Made by a program: the position numbers and the translations under genes
Notes under the pieces: generated by a model
Told to the model about the DNA's origin: nothing
The model's input: only the letters and a program-made list of their open reading frames with translations
Database searches by the model: none
In this document: piece after piece, positions 58,568 to 64,000 of the stretch
Layout: each line of letters opens with the position of its first letter
Numbering within the stretch: position 1 is the first letter of the stretch
Assembly: GCA_029891385.1 (NCBI GenBank)
Contig: CM057232.1
Coordinates: 64,355,824 to 64,419,823, forward strand
DNA from: Erythroxylum novogranatense
Lineage: Eukaryota; Streptophyta; Magnoliopsida; Malpighiales; Erythroxylaceae
Length of the DNA stretch: 64,000 bases
Direction of reading: 5' to 3'

Positions 58568-60772
58568 AGTTTTTAAAAAACTTTGGCAGCTGTCTTATCT
58601 GGACCAAAATGACCACCATAAACTATCGAATGACAATGGTACAGAACACTTTAGAATTCTTCTTCGGGCAGACATCGACGAAAAATACCATCTCCACAAT
58701 ATTTGTACAATAATGGTTCTTCCCACACATAATATTTAGCATCAGAAATGAGTTTCTTCTTCTACTGATAAGTGATCTCTGGTGGGAATAATCCACAAAC
58801 AATGTAGTTCACTAGATCTGCATACCATGGTGTTATAAGAGATGATATAGCCAATAAGTGTTCACCCAAAATAGAGTCATCAATTGGACATTCGTCATTC
58901 AGAATAGTAATTCTAGACAAATGATCAGCTACCACATTTTCAGTACCAGCTTTATCTTTGATTTCGATGTCAAATTCTTGTAACAATAATACCCAATGGA
59001 TAAGTCGTGGTTTGGAGTCTTTCTTCTTCAACAAATGCGAATAGCTGCATGATCTGTAAAAATAAAAACTTTAGAATTAATTAGGTAAGACCTAAACTTT
59101 TCAAGAGCAAAAATAACAACTAAAAACTCTTTTTCTGTGGTGGAATAATTGATTTGAGCCTCGTCTAAAGTTCGACTAGCATAGTAGATGGCATAAGGCT
59201 TATTGTCTTGTCTTTGTCCCAAAACAACTCCCAAAGCATGGTCACTGGCATCACACATGACTTCAAATGGAAGGTTCCAATTAGGTGCTTGCATAACTGG
59301 AGCTGAGACTAAAGCTTCTTTCAACCTGTAATAAGCACTCAGACAATCCTCATTAAATTCGAAGGGTATATCCTTGACAAGTAAACGCGTTAAAGGGTTT
59401 GCAATTTTAGAGAAATCTTTAATGAATCGTTGGTAAAATCCAACATGTCCAACAAAACTTCTCACGCCTTTGACGGAAGTAGGTGGGGGCAATTTTTCAA
59501 TTACTTCCACTTTTGCTTTGTCAACTTCGATACCTTTATTGGAAACCCAATGACCGAGTACAATTCCCTCCTGAACCATAAAGTGACACTTTTCCCAATT
59601 CAACACTAAATTAGCCTCTTCACATTTAGCCAACACTTTGGATAAATTTTGCAAGCAATCATCAAATGACAAGCCATAAATAGAGAAATCTTCTATAAAC
59701 ACTTCCATTATATTTTCAATGAAATCAGAAAATATGGCCATCATATAACGTTGGAAATTAGCAGGGGCATTACATAATCCAAAGGGCATTCTCCTATAGG
59801 CAAAAGTACCATATGGGCATGTAAATGTGGTTTTGTCCTGATCTTGTGGGTGAATGGGGATCTGAAAGAATCCTGAGTACCCGTCAAGATAACAAAAATG
59901 AGAATTCCTAGCAAGTCATTCTAACATTTGGTCAATGAAGGGAAGAGGAAAATGATCTTTCCTAGTTGCAAAATTTAGCTTACGGTAATCAATACACATT
60001 CTCCAACCCGTAACGGTCCTAGTAGGAATGAGTTCATTCTTTTCATTTGTTACTACCGTCATCCATCCTTTTTTGGGAACTACATGAATTGGACTAACCC
60101 ACTTACTATCTGAGATAGGATAAATTATTCCAGCGTTAAGCAGTTTCAAAATTTCCTTTTTGACCACTTCTTGCATACTAGGATTTAATCTCCTCTGATG
60201 TTCAATCATAGGCTTGTGATCTTCTTCCATAAAGATTCGATGCATGTACACAGAAGGATGAATGCCTTTAAGATCATCTAATGAATATCCTATGGCGTTT
60301 CTATGTTTTCTCAAAACGCTGATAAGTTTTTCAGTATCAACAACATCCAAGTTAGCATTCACAACCACAGGATATGTAGAGTTTGGGCCCAGAAATTCAT
60401 ACCTTAAATTTTAAGGGAGAGGTTTGAGTTCTACCTCAGGTACTTTCACTTCAAATGGTCGTTGTTGATCCACTGCTAGAACTTCAAAGTGCGCTTTTGT
60501 TGCTGTATAGGATTTTGGAAGATTTGCCAAAGCTTTAGCAATCGTGGCTACTTCTGGAATTTCATCACTTGGTGTTCCATTAGTAATCAGACATTGCCCA
60601 AGAAAATCAGTTGAGTGTCGGTTAGACAAATGATTTTTGACAATAGAATCAATTATGTCAATTCTACAACAATCAACAGACAAGCTTGGAAATTTTCTAG
60701 CTCTTGAAAGATCAAATTGAACGCAATCCTCACCAATTTCAAAGGATAATTTGCCATTTTTCACATCTATCT
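58568..60772 (-). pseudogene. Athila pol remnant: protease-RT linker, RT, RNase H, start of integrase
   Basis: From 60764 downwards: a linker 'MKNGKLSFEIGED', a region ending 'EVELKPLP' with a stop at about 60411, RT N-part 60368-59916 ('GIHPSVYMHRIFMEE', 'WVSPIHVVPKKGWMTVV', 'CIDYRKLN'), a TGA at about 59913, then 59789-59028 with 'MPFGLCNAPANFQRYMMAIF', the catalytic motif read as 'VFIEDFSIYG' (first Asp changed to Glu), 'MCDASDHALG' of RNase H and 'INYSTTEKEFLVV'. A frameshift near 59030 leads to 59034-58762 ('VVADHLSRI'). Scraps of the integrase zinc finger ('YGGHFGPDKTAAKVF') end at 58570. Sirevirus D cuts the other end. Confidence 0.9.
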
Positions 60773-61788
60773 TGTTAAGTCAAAATGACTTTACTTAGAT
60801 ATAATTTTGATGTATAACAAAGAGAAAAATTAAAGAGAAACAAATACAGACGAAGCAATACAGACGAAACAAATACAGACGAAGCAATACAGACGAAGCA
60901 ACTCAGATGAACAGAAAGATAGACGCAGACGTATAATAAGACGTAGACACAAACGCAAAAGTCAAAGCAGACGCAGACGTAAAAGTCAAAGCAGATGCAA
61001 ATACAGACGTAAAAAACCTAGACTCAAAAATACAGACGCAGACACAAAATAAAATAGACGAAGACGCGAAGTGAGAAAAACAGACGCAGAAGAAGAATTG
61101 AAATGCAGACGCAAGAGTCAGTTCGAGTTAGTTACAGAACTCAACTGATTAACCGTTTCTTTTAAAGATTCAAGAAGCAAGAATCCAGAAACAAGAATCA
61201 AGAAGCAGTTGGAGACAAAGGCTATAAATACAAGTCAAAGTCGATGATTACAAAGTTAGTTGAAAAGCTGAAAAATTATCTGAATTACATCTACGTGATC
61301 GTAAAAAAATTACTGTGCAAATTAGCTGAGAGCTATTTGTTTACTATAACGAGTTTGAAACACTTTTCAGTGAGAAGAAGTACAGATAGCCTGCAGAGGC
61401 TAAGTGTGAAAGAATACTGATTGTAGAGACCTGAAGAGGCTCATAAAGAATACTTGTAAAAGTTGAAGAGATAGTGAAATCTCATAAAGAACTCTGAGGA
61501 CTGGACGTAACCCACGGTTTGGGGTGAACCAGGATAAATCTTTGTGTGAACTACTCTTACTCTATCTCTCTTTTAGTTTCAAGTTTTATCATTACTTAGT
61601 TAGTAAACAAAGGTTTCAAAGTTTTGATTAATTACAATCTATCGGAAGTTCTGTAAAAAGAATCTTATTTCTAACAAACGATTTTTTGAAAGGATTTATA
61701 AAAAAAGGGGAATACACAATTCAACCTCCCCTTCTCGTGCATTCTTATATCGTTTTCTAATCATTGTATTAACGTGTGATTCACTTCA
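60773..61788 (+). repeat. 5' LTR of element D
   Basis: About 1016 bp, TGTTAAGTC to TTCACTTCA, ending two bases before the primer site. The left edge was set where Athila pol similarity ends and a TG occurs; the partner LTR is not in the window. Confidence 0.75.
60840..61115 (+). repeat. CAGACG-rich array in the D LTR
   Basis: An exact 29-bp unit (60840, 60869) followed by many 'CAGACG' and 'AGACGCAGACG' motifs with irregular spacing over 270 bp. Purine-rich with CpG at regular points. Confidence 0.8.
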
Positions 61789-61790
61789 AT

Positions 61791-61806
61791 TGGTATCAGA
61801 GCCTGG
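61791..61806 (+). other. Primer binding site of element D
   Basis: TGGTATCAGAGCCTGG, complement of the initiator tRNA-Met end; with the preceding AT it matches the Sirevirus form. Confidence 0.9.
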
Positions 61807-61845
61807 TATCCAAGAATCACTGTAGCAAATTGTGGATCAAAGATA

Positions 61846-62964
61846 ATGGCAGAATCACATATATACATCGCAAAAGGAGCCTCAGTCACTAGACCTCCAG
61901 CATTCAACAAAGAAGATTATCATTACTGGAAAGATAGGATGCGGCTATTCATAGAATCTACTCATGTTGACCTTTGGGACGTGATAGAGAATGGACCTTA
62001 TAAACTAGTAGATGAAGATGGGAATTCTATTCCAAGAATCAAATGGACGGTTGATCAAAAGGAGAGGATACAGCTGAACTCAAAAGCGAAGTTCTTCTTG
62101 ACCTGTGCCCTAAGTAGGAGCGAGTATGACAAAGTCCACAGATGCGACACTGCGAAAGAAATGTGGGACACATTGTCCATTGCTTACGAAGGCACAAGCT
62201 AAGTTAAAGAATCGAAGATAAGCATTCTTATGCACCAGTACGAGCTTTTCAGGATGGAAGATGAAGAATCTATTGATCAAATGTTTGGAAGATTTCAAAC
62301 AATTGTAAATGGATTGAAAGCTCTTGGAAGAACGTACAACAATCAAGATCATGTTCGAAAGATCTTAAGAAGCCTTCCGAAGAGGTAGAGACCTAAAGTT
62401 ACTACGGTACAGGAAGCCAAAGATTTGAGCGTGCTAAAGCTTGACGAGTTGCTTGGATCCTTGAAGATTCATGAAGTTGAACTCGATGCTAAAGACAAGC
62501 CCAAATGGGACAAGTCGATAGCGCTGAAGGCCGGATTAAAGAATCACAAGACTCAAAGAAGGAGGAAGTCATCAAAAGCGTTAAAGATTGTAGAATCAAA
62601 GAATGACGTCTCCTGCCAATCAGAACAAGAATCAAGTGATGAGGATGATGAATTATCTTTCATCTCTAGAAAGATAAGACGCATGTGGAAGAAGAAGTCC
62701 AAAGGAAATCAGACCTTCAAGAAGAATGGAAAAGACGAAGCTAAACCAAAAAAGTCATCTGTCATTTGCTACGAGTGCAATCAGCCTGGACACTACAAGT
62801 CCGAATGTCCTACTCTAAAGAAGAAACCAAAGAAGAGTAGAGAAGGCAAGAAAAGCATGATGGCAATATGGGAGGACCTAGATTCATCAGAGTCAGATAC
62901 AGGCTCCGAGTCGTCCGAACATGCAAACATCTGCCTGGAGATAACCAGGAAGGCAAAAAAATGA
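61846..62964 (+). pseudogene. Element D gag
   Basis: ATG at 61846 opens 'MAESHIYIAKGASVTRPPAF' and a DUF4219/UBN2-type gag. One frame runs to 62964 with two stops: TAA at 62200-62202 (CAA expected, 'EGTS*VKES') and TAG near 62386 ('PKR*RPKV', TGG expected). Later: lysine-rich region, an acidic 'SDEDDEL' stretch, an intact CCHC knuckle 'CYECNQPGHYKSEC' (62767-62808) and an acidic 'SSESDTGSESSEH' tail. About 373 codons. RNA-binding structural protein in live relatives. Confidence 0.88.
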
Positions 62965-64000
62965 GAATCAGCAAAATTGGTAAATATTTCTTTGCGTCTG
63001 TTGATAATGTTTTGCTAGTTGAAGGATTAAAGCATAATCTAATTAGTGTAAGTTAATTATGTGATTCTGGTTTTGAAGTATCCTTTAATCAAAATTCTTG
63101 TGTAGTCAAAAACAAGGATAGTTCTGTATTCTTTTTTGTCAAGAGACAAAACAATCTTTATAAGATTGATTTAGATGTTTTGAAAAGTCAAAATATTTCA
63201 TGTTTTATATCAACAGATGAAGAAAATTGATTTAGCATAGAAAGCTAGGTCATGTTAGTTTTAAACATATTTCCAAGTTAGTTAGCCATGATTTGGTAAG
63301 AGGTTTACTAAAAATAAGTTTTAAAAAAGAATTCTTTTATGAGAGTTGTCAAAAAGGAAAACAAATTAAAACATATTTTTCTTCTAAAAAAGTTGTAACC
63401 TCATCCAAACCTTTGGAGCTATTACATATAGATTTGTTTGGTCCAACTAGAACTTTAAGTCTTGGCGGAAAGAAGTATGGTCTCGTAATTGTTGATGACT
63501 TCACTAGATTTTGTTGATATTGTTTTTATCACATGAAGATGAATATCTTAAGTACTTTAAAGTTCTTACCAAAAAATTACAAAATGAAAAAGGAACTTCT
63601 ATTGCTGGAATTAGGAGTGATCATAGTGGAGAATTTGAAAATGAAAAATTCAGAATGTTTTATGAAAAGAATGAATTTTTTCATAATTTCTCTGCTCCTA
63701 GAACTCCACAAAAAATGGAGTTGTAGAAACAAAGAACAGGATGATTCAAGAAATGGAAAGGATTATGCTATGTGAAATAAATGTTCCTAAGCATTTCTGG
63801 GAAGAAGCAGTGAATACAACTTGTTATATTCAAAATAAAGTATTTTTGTGACCTATGTTAAATAAAACTCCATATGAGTTATGGAAAGGAAAAAAATCAA
63901 ATATTTCTTACTTCCATCCTTCCGGTTGCAAATGCACTATATTGAATACAAAAGAAAATTTGGATAAATTTGATTCTAAGATCAATTCAAAATTTTTTTA
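62965..64000 (+). pseudogene. Element D GAG-pre-integrase and integrase
   Basis: Directly after gag the sequence jumps to 'GKYFFASVDNVLLVEGLKHN', which normally follows protease, so the protease active site is missing. Then: a stop in 'ISVS*LCDSGF', the zinc region with 'LGHVSFKHISKLV' and 'CQKGKQIK', the integrase core ('LLHIDLFGPT', 'GIRSDHSGEFEN', 'VVE.KNRMIQEM'), with a one-base loss near 63516 and another near 63714, and a TGA in 'KVFL*PML' (63849). The integrase C-part runs off the window. Confidence 0.85.

Larger units (their letters stand above)
60773..64000 (+). mobile_element. Ty1/copia element D, Sirevirus type, 3' end outside the window
   Basis: Plus strand: 5' LTR, primer site, gag, then GAG-pre-integrase and integrase. 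The 'CTILNTKENLDKFDSKI' block after integrase and the 1 kb LTR are like SIRE/Maximus elements. It is inserted in the Athila pol. Protease is deleted, and there are several stops and frameshifts. Confidence 0.85.

Overview
The window is plant nuclear DNA made almost entirely of nested transposable elements. It is AT-rich, with local GC-rich islets. The element types are typical of an angiosperm, probably a eudicot: Ty1/copia including a Sirevirus-type element, Ty3/gypsy chromoviruses of the Tekay/Del type, Athila/Tat-like elements and a CACTA terminus. The species cannot be named from this. No intact host gene, tRNA, rRNA or CRISPR array was recognised, and every recognisable retroelement gene carries stops, frameshifts or deletions.

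Layout. 1-7527: minus-strand copia element A, running off the left edge (pol, gag, leader, tRNA-iMet primer site, 2.1 kb 5' LTR). 7528-8330: a TGACGTC-rich 101-bp tandem array and a gypsy-LTR-like scrap. 8331-9863 and 20975-22511: minus-strand copia element B, split inside gag by plus-strand non-autonomous element G1 (9864-20974), which has 5 kb LTRs, a 0.7 kb core and TTTTT target duplications. 22512-33316: G2, a non-autonomous Tekay-like minus-strand composite arranged LTR-core-LTR-part core. 33317-34202: copia leader, primer site and LTR end, perhaps the 5' end of B. 34203-35427: CACTA end with a SINE-like insert. 35428-43451: G3, a minus-strand Tekay chromovirus with recognisable gag, protease, RT, RNase H, integrase and chromodomain. 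43452-46430: AT-rich DNA with no identified element. 46430-53393: minus-strand copia element C (RT/RNase H remnants), split by plus-strand Athila/Tat-like non-autonomous element G5 (47030-52725, TSD GATAC), which carries its own broken intron-containing ORF. 53394-57502: minus-strand Tekay-type LTR (G4). 57503-58567: plus-strand Athila/Tat-type LTR directly abutting a minus-strand Athila pol remnant (58568-60772). 60773-64000: plus-strand Sirevirus-type copia element D, running off the right edge.

The features most worth a second look are structural. (1) An 8-bp hairpin with an AGGA loop just 5' of the polypurine tract is kept in three diverged Tekay-type elements, with paired changes. (2) A two-hairpin block about 360-400 nt upstream of the primer site keeps its stems while one loop varies across three LTR families, and G1 has a comparable pair at the same distance. 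(3) A degenerate ~180-bp module is repeated within the LTRs. (4) G5 carries an ORF whose frame continues across a 56-bp GT-AG intron. Most nonsense codons are C-to-T or G-to-A changes, as expected of methylated repeats decaying by deamination. I found no convincing new host-encoded system; the novelty candidates are cis-acting RNA/DNA structures of non-autonomous retrotransposons.
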